From positions 1 through 43,932 of the forward strand of contig DAKD01000031.1 of NCBI GenBank assembly GCA_002499085.1: a stretch of 43,932 nucleotides of DNA, given 5' to 3'. Made by a program: the position numbers and the translations under genes. This DNA comes from Methanomassiliicoccales archaeon UBA280 (GTDB taxonomy: Archaea; Thermoplasmatota; Thermoplasmata; SG8-5). Positions 1 through 7,299 of the stretch are shown piece after piece. A model generated the notes under the pieces. The model saw only the letters and a list, made by a program, of their open reading frames with translations, was not told where the DNA came from and did no database searches. Within the stretch, counting starts at the first letter, position 1. Every line of letters starts with the position of its first letter.

Positions 1-80
1 AAATGAGTTTAGCGTCAGAGCCTAAGTATTATAATGGGCCTATGATATATTCGAAAATGCTGGCAAGTGGGGCATGACCT

Positions 81-560
81 TTGAAAGATAAAATGAAGAA
101 ATATTCGGAAGAACTTGAAATGTTGGATAAATTCTGCGCAGACAGCGAAATGACAGAGGAAGACGCTCTGGAACTGGGCAGAAAAGTGAACAAATCAATG
201 TATGAAAGATATTACAAAGATTTAGAATCCAAATTGGTAAAGGTTGATTCCGACGGGATTATTACCTTGCCAACCCATATCAGAGAAAAGATGGGGCTCA
301 AAACAGGCAGTGTTCTTGCGATAGCAGGGTTTGGTGATTTCATAGTAATGATGAAGGATGTCGAGAGACTCAGGGAAATTGAGACAATCCTTATAAGCTG
401 GGAAAATGACGCACCCATTACCCAAGAAAAGTTGATGAAGGCACTCAAGCAAACAAAGAAGTGCCCGGATTGTGGGAAAACCGCCGACTATTGCCCATCA
501 GGCCATTGGCTTTGTTTTGAATGCGGTTGGCAAACCGATGGGTGCGAACATGAAAGATGA
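81..560 (+). CDS. AbrB/SpoVT-type DNA-binding protein with C-terminal zinc ribbon
   Basis: This 159-residue protein is probably a small transcriptional regulator or antitoxin-type DNA-binding protein. Residues about 52-95 match the swapped-hairpin AbrB/SpoVT fold (pattern VDSDGIITLPTHIREKMGLK). The N-terminus is helical and acidic. The tail carries six cysteines (C128, C131, C138, C145, C148, C155), read as a zinc ribbon (CPDC then CFEC). The first possible start is TTG at 81; ATG at 93 is equally plausible. Base composition here is more AT-rich than the core genes beyond 1.8 kb, which suggests an accessory region. A 31-codon ORF overlaps its 3' end. No specific target can be inferred. Confidence 0.75.
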   Translation: MKDKMKKYSEELEMLDKFCADSEMTEEDALELGRKVNKSMYERYYKDLESKLVKVDSDGIITLPTHIREKMGLKTGSVLAIAGFGDFIVMMKDVERLREIETILISWENDAPITQEKLMKALKQTKKCPDCGKTADYCPSGHWLCFECGWQTDGCEHER

Positions 561-645
561 GACTCGGAAACCAGATGATGAAGAAGACATTTTTCTTAAG
601 GTCGTCAGAGAATTCCGAGACATCATCCCTGAACTTTTAGATTGA
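550..645 (+). CDS. 31-residue acidic mini-ORF overlapping the AbrB-like gene
   Basis: ATG at 550 lies inside the last codons of the preceding gene (11-nt overlap) and the frame runs to TGA at 643-645. The predicted peptide is charged, with an acidic centre and a hydrophobic helical end (FREFRDIIPELLD-like). I do not recognise it. The overlap is the arrangement of translationally coupled pairs, for example regulator plus partner, and the coding-like composition is the only other support. It could equally be a chance ORF or the remnant of a longer partner gene. The first copy of a 17-bp direct repeat starts at 644, at its stop codon. Confidence 0.35.
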   Translation: MKDETRKPDDEEDIFLKVVREFRDIIPELLD

Positions 646-660
646 CCCTTGATGCCTCGC
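644..660 (+). repeat. Left copy of 17-bp direct repeat flanking the toxin-antitoxin-like pair
   Basis: The sequence GACCCTTGATGCCTCGC matches positions 1444-1460 at 16 of 17 bases. The copies are exactly 800 bp apart and bracket the 716-1356 gene pair. Such a match is unlikely by chance in under 1 kb and suggests a target duplication or recombination scar. Confidence 0.6.
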
Positions 661-684
661 ATAGAAAAGTTTATTAATTATTAG

Positions 685-694
685 TTATATATAC
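685..694 (+). promoter_or_regulatory. Archaeal TATA box
   Basis: TTATATATAC lies about 25-30 nt upstream of the ATG at 716. This is the usual distance for a leaderless or near-leaderless archaeal transcript of the 95-residue protein that follows. Confidence 0.6.
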
Positions 695-715
695 TTATAC
701 AACGAAAATGATTCA

Positions 716-1003
716 ATGGCATCAATATTAGAAGAAAAAACTGAAGTAATTCACCATTATCCGCGGCTGGATACAGTGTTAATGGTAGAAGAATACATTC
801 GAGAACATAGCGGCGAATTCAAAAAGAAGGCTGTCTGGACCAATTTACCAAAAAAAATGATGTACCAAACTTTCAACGTTATCTACAATTACTTACTGGA
901 ATCAGGTAAAATAGCCAGAGATTCCGACGGAAAGATATGCTGGATTTGGAATCCTGAACTGGTAAAAAAATATTTGTCAGATCCTTCACTGACAGCAAGA
1001 TAA
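716..1003 (+). CDS. Winged-helix-like small protein, putative antitoxin
   Basis: This 95-residue protein has predicted helices and a short beta wing near the C-terminus (GKIARDSDGKICWIWNPEL), a layout consistent with a small winged-helix DNA-binding protein. It sits 22 nt upstream of a decayed toxin-like ORF. I recall similar short proteins preceding RelE-like toxins in methanogens, but could not check this, so the antitoxin role is an inference from position. A TATA box lies at 685-694. The ATG at 707 is in another frame and closes quickly, which leaves 716 as the start. Confidence 0.6.
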   Translation: MASILEEKTEVIHHYPRLDTVLMVEEYIREHSGEFKKKAVWTNLPKKMMYQTFNVIYNYLLESGKIARDSDGKICWIWNPELVKKYLSDPSLTAR

Positions 1004-1025
1004 TTCACAAATGGTTGGTACTCAG

Positions 1026-1356
1026 ATGGTTAAATGTAAAGTAGTGTTTGCAGACAAACAATTAAAGTCCGCATTCGATAAATTGAAGAATTCCAACACT
1101 GAAGATGAAAATTGCATAAGTGGCTAAATCGAGCATTTGACGACATTTGCGAAAATGCTTTCTGCGGGATCCAAATACCTAAAAACAGATTCCAAAAGAA
1201 TATCTCAAGAAGTATGGCATTGATAATTTATGGAAATACGATTTGCCGAAAGCATGGAGACTTATGTATTCTGTAGCCAGGGGCGAAATTGTTATTATTT
1301 CGATAGTTCTCGAATGGTTGCCTCATAAAGAATATGAAAGGCGTTTTAAATATTGA
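1026..1356 (+). pseudogene. RelE/ParE-like toxin gene disrupted by two frameshifts
   Basis: From ATG 1026 the frame encodes MVKCKVVFADKQLKSAFDKL and onward, then stops early. Adding one A in the A-run near 1109-1112 moves the reading to a frame encoding LHKWLNRAFDDICENAFCG. Adding one A near 1190 (AACAGATTCC to AACAGAATTCC) continues it as IPKEYLKKYGIDNLWKYDLP and then AWRLMYSVARGEIVII, ending EYERRFKY at TGA 1354-1356. The 331 nt plus the two missing bases give exactly 111 codons. The WRLMYSV and VLEWLPHKEYERRF region resembles the RelE/YoeB-like toxin C-terminus. Both lesions are single A losses, so sequencing error in a real gene cannot be excluded. Confidence 0.7.
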
Positions 1357-1443
1357 TGCAAACTTGGTCCTGAGGGGCACTGCGATACCAAACAAAAGCC
1401 CGAATTGGGGCGAGTGCATTCTTTTGTTAGAATTGACGGTAGC

Positions 1444-1460
1444 GACCCGTGATGCCTCGC
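1444..1460 (+). repeat. Right copy of 17-bp direct repeat
   Basis: GACCCGTGATGCCTCGC is the second copy of the repeat at 644-660, with one mismatch. It lies about 90 bp beyond the toxin pseudogene. The stretch 1357-1579 holds no gene I can support. It contains a possible hairpin (AACAAAAG near 1395 pairing with CTTTTGTT near 1431) and a TATA-like ATTATATAC near 1501. Confidence 0.6.
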
Positions 1461-1579
1461 CAGGGTGGCTCGGCTGACTTGCATTCATTCATGGCAAAGC
1501 ATTATATACGATGAGGATGTTGTTAACTTGCCATGCTTTAGGATTGTCCTGAACCGTGGCAAAAAGGAGATAAATAATA

Positions 1580-1747
1580 ATGTACGACAGAGACAGACCA
1601 AGGGACAGCAACAGAGAAATGTTTAAGGCACAGTGCTCGGACTGTAAGGCAGAATGCGAAGTTCCATTCAAGCCCTCCGACGGCAGGCCAGTCTATTGCA
1701 GGGACTGCTACCAGAAGCACAGGCCGCCGCGCAGGGACAGATACTAA
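1580..1747 (+). CDS. 55-residue CxxC...CxxC zinc-binding mini-protein
   Basis: The short ORF starts at ATG 1580 behind a good ribosome-binding site (AAGGAGAT, 1563-1571). The product is highly charged, with CSDC at residues 19-22, C26 and CRDC at 40-43. This matches a small 'CxxC-x17-CxxC' zinc-ribbon family common in archaea and candidate-phylum bacteria. Arg- and Asp-rich ends suggest nucleic-acid or ribosome contact, but the function is unknown. A hairpin at 1781-1798 follows the stop, and the next gene converges from the other strand. Confidence 0.75.
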   Translation: MYDRDRPRDSNREMFKAQCSDCKAECEVPFKPSDGRPVYCRDCYQKHRPPRRDRY

Positions 1748-1780
1748 ACTAGAATAGTTTCAGTGATTTCTTTTTCAATG

Positions 1781-1798
1781 GGAGGTCGCTTGACCTCC
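1781..1798 (+). terminator. Hairpin between convergent genes
   Basis: GGAGGTC (1781-1787) pairs perfectly with GACCTCC (1792-1798) around a GCTT loop and is followed by an AT-rich stretch with TTTTTATTATT. It sits between the convergent zinc mini-protein gene and the LonB-like gene, so it could end transcription from both sides. Confidence 0.5.
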
Positions 1799-1861
1799 TA
1801 AATCTTACCAATTTTTATTATTATAGCGTAAACCTAATTCTATAATATCAAGGCCAAATGG

Positions 1862-3418
1862 TTATTCGTAGCCGGTTCTGTCGTCGTGGACTTCCTGGTT
1901 CCAATGGTGGTATGGGCTCGCTGCCTTCTGCGAATAAGTCATATCGCTTGCCACACCTTTCTGGTATGAGCCGTACTTCTCTTTTATCTGGTCCTCGATT
2001 GTCTTGCACCGCTTCATGGCCATTTCTATATGTTCCGGCAGAATGTGCTTGGCATTCTTGGATTTGGCTATGTCCCCGGCAGTCCTTACCAGGCCGCCGA
2101 GCTCCCTCAATCTGAGCGTTAGGGCGTTTTCCGTTTTGTCTATCCTCTGGGCTCTGCGCCTCGCTTCCTCAACGACTGCGATGACCGTGTCCTTCGTGGC
2201 CGATGGGATTCTCTGGTCCATCATTATCTCCTGGGTGACGAACTGGGCCAGCTTCGCCCTGTTGATCTCGTTGTCAGGCATCGTTATGTCCACCAGCACC
2301 TCGTATCCCGAGCCGATGATCCTGGACCTGAGAGGCGAAAGAACATGTTCCAAGTCCTGGATGTTGCATGCACCAACCAAGATGAAGTTGCACGGGACAT
2401 TGTCCACTCTGACGCTTGCGCCGGAGCTCTGCGGGTTGCGGCCGATTATCGGGAACCTGTGCTCCTGCATTGCAGTCAGTATGTATCTCTGGTTGTATCC
2501 CAGGTGGGGAAGCTCGTCGATGAAGAGCACGCCCTGGTGCGCTTCATGTATTGTGCCCGCGACCACGCGCTCGTACGGAGGCGTGCCAAGATTGGGATGA
2601 GATCCGTACGGGTCATGCCTGACATCGCCCAGCAGTTCGGTCTGGCTTGCGCCCGTGGACAGGACGAAGGTTTTTCTCTCGAGCGGGACCAGCACCTTGG
2701 AGGGGCTGATTTTCTCTATCTCCCTGCGCTTCTCAAGTGTCTTCTGGTCCAGCACCATGATCATGTCGCCGGCCCTTTCGTAAACCACAACTTCCTCCTT
2801 CCCGTAGCGCTTCCTTGTCGTCGTGACCCTGTCCTTGCCGCCCATCTGGCCGAGCGTCACTTCCACAAGGCCGCCCAGCAAATCCCCGAATGGGCTGTCT
2901 GCGGTGTGGCCCATCTGCGTGCTCTTCGGCTTGGCGCATTTGGGGCATATCCTCTCCTTGGGGCTGGAATATGTGCCGCAGTTCATGCATTTGTAGCCCA
3001 GGCGTTCCGCGACGTTCACCGGAACTGCCTTGGGGTCGATGAGCTCGCCTTCGGCGGATTCCTGGGTCTGCGCCTCCTTGTGCACCTGCTCGCTGTCGAG
3101 AACCTGGACGAAGGGCCTTTCCGGGTTCTGGGGGTTGTGGACCACCCTTATCTCTTCTTTGGGTGGCGGAAGGTGGAGGGCCAGGGCTTGGGCGACCATG
3201 GATTTGCCAGTGCCCGGCGGCCCGACTATCAGAAGGTGCCTGTGCTGCGAGGCTGCAACTGAGGCAAGCTCAACGGCTTCGTCCTGGCCTATTACCCTTT
3301 TCAGGGGATCGGCCGGGATAATTATATCGTCCGATGTCTCTATCTCGGACAGGTCGAATCCCTTTTCCGCGTCCAGGAATGCCTTTTCCTTTTCCCCGGT
3401 CTCTCTTTCTCCGGCTAT
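1862..3418 (-). CDS. LonB-like AAA+ ATPase with zinc ribbon, no protease domain
   Basis: This is an AAA+ ATPase of the MCM/RuvB-like LonB group. In the open frame a conserved GQDEAVELA segment precedes Walker A GPPGTGKS. Then come a zinc ribbon (CMNC...CPKC), Walker B LFIDEL, a sensor-1-like region (FILVGACN) and SPLRSRI with a putative arginine finger. Archaeal LonB has two transmembrane helices between Walker A and B; here a zinc ribbon takes that place. The frame ends about 130 residues after the arginine finger, so the Ser-Lys Lon protease domain is absent. No ATG, GTG or TTG precedes the Walker A motif: the first ATG (3199) lies just after it. The frame opens after TGA at 3460-3458. I take ATA 3418 because GGCGGTGAT (3430-3422) is a strong ribosome-binding site at correct spacing; ATT 3448 is another option. 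It follows dnaG closely and is probably cotranscribed with it. Role unknown. Confidence 0.75.
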   Translation of the reverse strand: MAGERETGEKEKAFLDAEKGFDLSEIETSDDIIIPADPLKRVIGQDEAVELASVAASQHRHLLIVGPPGTGKSMVAQALALHLPPPKEEIRVVHNPQNPERPFVQVLDSEQVHKEAQTQESAEGELIDPKAVPVNVAERLGYKCMNCGTYSSPKERICPKCAKPKSTQMGHTADSPFGDLLGGLVEVTLGQMGGKDRVTTTRKRYGKEEVVVYERAGDMIMVLDQKTLEKRREIEKISPSKVLVPLERKTFVLSTGASQTELLGDVRHDPYGSHPNLGTPPYERVVAGTIHEAHQGVLFIDELPHLGYNQRYILTAMQEHRFPIIGRNPQSSGASVRVDNVPCNFILVGACNIQDLEHVLSPLRSRIIGSGYEVLVDITMPDNEINRAKLAQFVTQEIMMDQRIPSATKDTVIAVVEEARRRAQRIDKTENALTLRLRELGGLVRTAGDIAKSKNAKHILPEHIEMAMKRCKTIEDQIKEKYGSYQKGVASDMTYSQKAASPYHHWNQEVHDDRTGYE

Positions 3419-3437
3419 TCCATCACCGCCGATTTGA

Positions 3438-4760
3438 TTACTCGAAATCTTCCTTTGTCAGCACCGTGAGCCCCTCTGGGAACTTCGAGACCTTGCCCAT
3501 CTTGGTGGCCACTAGCGTCCCGATGCCCATGTCGTTGGATATGTCAAGAAGCCTCTGGGTGATTATGCCGTCGAACACGACGGCCTTTATGCCCTGGGAA
3601 TCCTCCTGGCCCTTGAGGGCCTCGGCGAGGTCCTTTACAGCCATCTCCGCTATTACAGCGTTGGCTTCGGATATCAGCCTTGCCTTGGAGTTTCCGACCA
3701 CTTCCTTGAACATGTCCCTGTAAAGGATCTGCTCGTCGGAGAGCTTTGGCTCCTCCTTCTTCGGGATTGGGGCCGGCACGGGTTTGGGTTCCTCCTGGAA
3801 CTCTTTCTTCGGGAAAGGCTTCCTGTCCCTCTGCTGGTTCTGCGGGCTCTGCTGGAAGTCCTTCCTCTGCCTGAAGTCGTTTCCCTGCCTCTGGCCCTGC
3901 TGCTGGCCGCCTTCCTGTGGCTGACCGGTCTGGCCAAGTATCTCGTGTGCCTGCTCGGCCATGACCTTGTGCCTCAGAGCCTTCATTATCTGCTTGCTGG
4001 TGAGCTCCTCCACCTCCTTTCCCGGGGGTGCCCTGGCAATGTAGTCGATCTCGGCTGTCTGGAGCAGTTCTCTGAGAACCAGCTCGCCGCCCCTGTCGCC
4101 GTCCACGAATGCCGTGACTGTCTTCTGCTTTGTCAGCTCTATGACCGTTTTCGGGATATTGGTGCCCTCTACGGCCAACGCGTTCTTGATTCCTGCCCTG
4201 AGCAGGTTCAGTACGTCGTTCCTTCCCTCGACAAGGATTATCGCATCCGAGTTGGCCACGTTGGGGCCTGCGGGGAGGTGCTCCTGCCCGAAGCTGAGTA
4301 TCTCCTGCACCTGAACGGCTTCCTTAACTGAATCGGCCAGGTTGCTGCTCACGTTCTTCGAGTCTTCGAGCATCTCGGACAGAAGGGCTTTGGCCCTCTC
4401 GATGATGACGTCCCTCTTCTTCATCCTGACGTCCTCGATGCTGAGTATCTTGACTTTCGCCTTGCAGGGTCCCACCCTGTCGATGGTTTCGAGTGCCGAG
4501 GCCAGAATCGCTGTCTCCACGGAATCGAGCCCGGAGGGAATCTCCACTGCCCCATCTGATTTGCCTTTGGATGAGTTGATCTCTACCTCTATCCTGCCTA
4601 TCCTGCCGCCTTTCTGGAGGTCCCTGAGGTCGAGTTCGTCCCCGAGCAATCCTTCAGTCTGTCCGAAAATGGCCCCGACCACATCGGGTTTGTCAACAAC
4701 GCCATCTGCGCTTATGTTAGCCTTAATAAGGTACTTTGTCGTGTTTGGGTCTAGATTCAT
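3438..4760 (-). CDS. dnaG: Archaeal DnaG primase-like protein (TOPRIM)
   Basis: Archaeal DnaG is associated with the RNA exosome and has primase-like TOPRIM chemistry. The N-terminus (TTKYLIKANI, then VGAIFGQTEGLLG) is the family signature. The TOPRIM domain is near residues 170-250, with the glutamate in ILVEGRND (about E178) and the acidic pair in FVDGDRGG (about D220, D222). A Gln/Pro/Lys-rich linker follows (about 275-335), then a C-terminal domain. Length, about 440 residues, is typical. Start: ATG 4760 fits AAAGGAAAG about 10 nt upstream; GTG 4769 is in frame. The LonB-like gene follows directly. Confidence 0.95.
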   Translation of the reverse strand: MNLDPNTTKYLIKANISADGVVDKPDVVGAIFGQTEGLLGDELDLRDLQKGGRIGRIEVEINSSKGKSDGAVEIPSGLDSVETAILASALETIDRVGPCKAKVKILSIEDVRMKKRDVIIERAKALLSEMLEDSKNVSSNLADSVKEAVQVQEILSFGQEHLPAGPNVANSDAIILVEGRNDVLNLLRAGIKNALAVEGTNIPKTVIELTKQKTVTAFVDGDRGGELVLRELLQTAEIDYIARAPPGKEVEELTSKQIMKALRHKVMAEQAHEILGQTGQPQEGGQQQGQRQGNDFRQRKDFQQSPQNQQRDRKPFPKKEFQEEPKPVPAPIPKKEEPKLSDEQILYRDMFKEVVGNSKARLISEANAVIAEMAVKDLAEALKGQEDSQGIKAVVFDGIITQRLLDISNDMGIGTLVATKMGKVSKFPEGLTVLTKEDFE

Positions 4761-5068
4761 GTTTTTCACTTTCCTTTGTTTGTCCGTAGGTTCTGTATCA
4801 ACGTTTGCTTCGCTCGACTGCTTTCATACAGTCAGTTTCCACTTACCTGGATAACATTCCTGGGTTTCCGCTCATTGGGCAGACAACCTGAAATTATATG
4901 ATAGTCATATGTGCAATCGTGAAAGTTGATGTTCTTGAACCTTTCTGTCCATAACTATATTTTCAAGTATATATATTTTTCTACCCCATAGAAAAACGCG
5001 TTTGCTGTCTGTGTCTCCCAGTAACCGAAAATCAATAGTATTAAGTATTTAATACCATATCGCCCAAT
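4761..5068. promoter_or_regulatory. Divergent promoter region between dnaG and lsm
   Basis: This 308-nt gene-free stretch separates divergent operons. For lsm, TATTTAATACC near 5046-5056 lies about 25 nt upstream of the start, indicating a leaderless mRNA. For dnaG, a minus-strand TATA-like ATATAATTTC near 4891-4900 would leave a leader of about 110 nt. In that leader a small hairpin (GACTG/CAGTC, near 4817-4834) can form. A second AT-rich TATA-like run is at 4968-4982. I see no conserved riboswitch. Confidence 0.45.
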
Positions 5069-5302
5069 GTGGTTAATATGGTTAACACGGCAAAGCCGCT
5101 TTCGATGCTGAGCAAAAACCTGAACAAGCCAGTTATTGTCGAGCTCAAGGGCAACAGGGGATACAGGGGTATACTTGACGGATTCGACCCGCACATGAAC
5201 CTGGTACTTAAGAACGCAGATGAACTCGAGTCCGGAGTGGTCAAGAGGAAGCTTGAGATGGCCATTGTCAGGGGAGACAATGTCATTTACATTTCACCGT
5301 AG
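5069..5302 (+). CDS. lsm: Sm-like archaeal protein (SmAP/LSm)
   Basis: A 77-residue Sm fold protein that forms rings binding U-rich RNA. The Sm1 motif is VELKGNRGYRGILDGFDPHMNLVLKNA and Sm2 is VRGDNVIYISP at the C-terminus. ATG 5069 and ATG 5078 are both possible; the TATA box at about 5046-5056 favours a leaderless start at one of them. It is followed 12 nt later by rpl37e and then purF, a gene order widespread in Euryarchaeota. Confidence 0.95.
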   Translation: MVNMVNTAKPLSMLSKNLNKPVIVELKGNRGYRGILDGFDPHMNLVLKNADELESGVVKRKLEMAIVRGDNVIYISP

Positions 5303-5314
5303 GAGGCAAGACAG

Positions 5315-5482
5315 ATGAGCAAGGGAACACCTTCAATGGGCAAGCGGTCTTCGAAGAAGACCCACATAAGATGCAGGAGATGCGGGAATCATGCGTATCA
5401 CATCAAGAGGAAGGTTTGCGCATCCTGCGGATTCGGAGCAACAGCTAAGCTGAGAAATTTTACCTGGGCCAAGACTCACTGA
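5315..5482 (+). CDS. rpl37e: 50S ribosomal protein L37e
   Basis: The 55-residue zinc-ribbon ribosomal protein begins at ATG 5315 behind a strong AGGAGG (5301-5306) that overlaps the lsm stop codon. Zinc ligands are CRRC (residues 20-23) and CASC (35-38), and the RNA-contacting KKTHIRCRRCGNHAYHIKRK-type region is typical of L37e. It lies between lsm and purF in one operon. Its TGA (5480-5482) abuts the purF ribosome-binding region. Confidence 0.95.
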   Translation: MSKGTPSMGKRSSKKTHIRCRRCGNHAYHIKRKVCASCGFGATAKLRNFTWAKTH

Positions 5483-5493
5483 GGTTGATTCCC

Positions 5494-6927
5494 GTGGGCA
5501 CCGAAGCTTTTGATGAGCATGACACCATGAGAGAAGCATGCGCCGTGGTCGCCATCAGGAGCAAGAAGGACGTGGCCTCTTACATTTATTATGCGCTGAG
5601 AGCGCTCCAACACAGGGGCCAGGAAGCCTCCGGCATTGCTGTCTATTCCGGCGGTTTGAAGGTCAAGAAGGGCATAGGCCTTGTGTCGGATGTCCTGAAC
5701 CATGACGAGATAGAGAAACTTGACAGCAAGGTCGGGATAGGCCATAACTATTACTCGATCAAGGTCTCGAAGCCCGAGAACGTGCAACCGCAGTTCCTCA
5801 AAACTGGCGTCGGCGACATCGCGATAGGCCACAACGGCATCATTGTCAATTCCGGGATTCTCGTCGAGAAGCTGAAGAAAGAGGGCAAGCATTTCATCCT
5901 CGAATCCGAGGAAGAGGCCATAATCATGATGCTCAGCGAGCAGATTCGCAACACCAATGACATTCCGAAGTCGATCAAAACAGTCTGCAAGGAGCTTATC
6001 GGTTCCTATGCCTTTGCCCTGCTGATAAACGACAGGCTCTTCGCGATCCGAGACCCCCTGGGAATCAGGCCGCTGTGCCTGGGAAAGCTGAAGGACGACA
6101 AGGGGTATGTGGCTGCGTCCGAATCCGTTGCCTTGGATGTGCTTGGCGCCGATTTCGTCAGGGATGTCATGCCGGGCGAGGCTGTCGAGATAACTGAGGA
6201 AGGGTTCAAATCGATAAACATCGGCGCGTCCATCAACAGGGCACACTGCTTCTTCGAATGGGTTTACTTCGCCAGGGCCGACTCGGTTATAGACGGCGTA
6301 AGCGTGTACGAAGCCAGAAAAAGGATAGGCTGGAGGCTGGCCAAGGAAGCTCCCGCAGTTGCGGACGTTGTCGTACCGATACCCGACTCCGGAAGGGCCC
6401 ATGCATACGGCTATGCCCTGGGTTCCGGGATAAAGATGAACGAGGGCCTGATGAAGAACAGGTACATACACAGGACTTTCATCATGCCCAGCCAGGACGC
6501 AAGGGAGATCAGCGTCAGGGAGAAGATGAACCCGGTGAGAGCCGTGGTCGAGGGCAAGAGGGTTGTGATAGTTGACGATTCGATTGTCCGCGGGACCACC
6601 ATGAAGAGAATCGTGAAGATGCTCAAGGAGGACGGCCGCGCAACCGAGGTCCATGTCAGGATAGGCTCGCCGCCGCTAATATCCCCATGCTACCTGGGCA
6701 TTGACATGACCAACAGGGACCAGTTCATTGCCGACAACCGTTCCGTAGAGGACATCAGGAAGGAGATTGACGCCGACTCCCTGGCATACATATCCAAGGA
6801 AGGTCTGGTCGAGGCCCTGAACATCGAGAAGGAGAATCTCTGCCTCGGCTGCGTTTCCGGCGAGTACCCGGTCAACATACCCGGGGAAAGGCGCAGGTTC
6901 CAGCAGACCCTTGAAGGCTTTTCGTAA
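5494..6927 (+). CDS. purF: Amidophosphoribosyltransferase
   Basis: PurF catalyses the first committed step of purine synthesis, making phosphoribosylamine from PRPP and glutamine. The N-terminal class II glutamine amidotransferase domain has the nucleophile cysteine in EACAVVAI and LQHRGQEASGI. The C-terminal phosphoribosyltransferase domain has the PRPP loop VVIVDDSIVRGTT, and CLGC/C near the end may bind an Fe-S cluster as in Bacillus PurF. In-frame starts are TTG 5485, GTG 5494 and ATG 5527. GTG 5494 has GAGG at 5481-5484 nine nt upstream and gives a 15-residue propeptide before the catalytic Cys; Bacillus has 11. ATG 5527 would leave only four. It is the third gene of the lsm operon. Confidence 0.95.
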   Translation: MGTEAFDEHDTMREACAVVAIRSKKDVASYIYYALRALQHRGQEASGIAVYSGGLKVKKGIGLVSDVLNHDEIEKLDSKVGIGHNYYSIKVSKPENVQPQFLKTGVGDIAIGHNGIIVNSGILVEKLKKEGKHFILESEEEAIIMMLSEQIRNTNDIPKSIKTVCKELIGSYAFALLINDRLFAIRDPLGIRPLCLGKLKDDKGYVAASESVALDVLGADFVRDVMPGEAVEITEEGFKSINIGASINRAHCFFEWVYFARADSVIDGVSVYEARKRIGWRLAKEAPAVADVVVPIPDSGRAHAYGYALGSGIKMNEGLMKNRYIHRTFIMPSQDAREISVREKMNPVRAVVEGKRVVIVDDSIVRGTTMKRIVKMLKEDGRATEVHVRIGSPPLISPCYLGIDMTNRDQFIADNRSVEDIRKEIDADSLAYISKEGLVEALNIEKENLCLGCVSGEYPVNIPGERRRFQQTLEGFS

Positions 6928-7187
6928 ACTACCAGCCCCTGAAGTTAGTGGCGAATTCATTGCAATTTGTGAAATTCGCCCTATCCATACCAATATTATG
7001 AATACAATTCGGCCTTCCTTCGGAAGCCCGAAGAGGCTGGCGTTCACGCCTTGAATCGCCATATATGACTCGGGGCTGGAAGTTTACCTTAGGGCAGTTG
7101 CATACCTATATCATCGAAGCACACCAGCTTCGATTTTCTTCGAAAAGATATGCACGGTATGCAACAGTCTATCCGCGTTTACTGCCC
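6924..7187. repeat. Inverted-repeat element, copy 1 (behind purF)
   Basis: The non-coding gap behind purF holds nested inverted repeats shared with 33114-33263. GTAAACTACCAGCCCC (6924-6939, including the purF stop TAA) pairs with GGGGCTGGAAGTTTAC (7072-7087), with one A/A mismatch. Then GGGCA (7092-7096)/TGCCC (7183-7187), GTTGCATACC (7097-7106)/GGTATGCAAC (7156-7165) and ATCGAAGC (7113-7120)/GCTTCGAT (7127-7134) nest inside one another. Between the first arms lie extra hairpins, such as GGCGAATT (6950-6957)/AATTCGCC (6973-6980). A further 20-nt near-palindrome is at 7199-7218. It could be a structured RNA or an IS-derived miniature element. Confidence 0.7.
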
Positions 7188-7299
7188 TGCGCTTTCATCC
7201 AGACCTTTAAAGGCCTGGCATTCAGCATTGTGTGGCAGTAAATCTATATAGTAAAGGATTTAAAGAGTATTGCGTATCGGGTGTCAGAGGGATGCACCG

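Noticed and set aside
1357..1579. Possible RNA gene downstream of the toxin pseudogene
   Set aside because: Weak hairpins can be drawn, but no cloverleaf, box motif or repeated copy supports an RNA. I list it only as a gap.
2345..3262. 305-codon plus-strand ORF opposite the LonB-like gene
   Set aside because: It is antisense to clear AAA+ motifs and has a Leu/Val/Arg-rich composition typical of shadow frames.
5476..6654. 392-codon open frame antisense to purF
   Set aside because: It is a GC-driven shadow of a strongly conserved gene. It has no family features, and the purF motifs are fully intact on the other strand.
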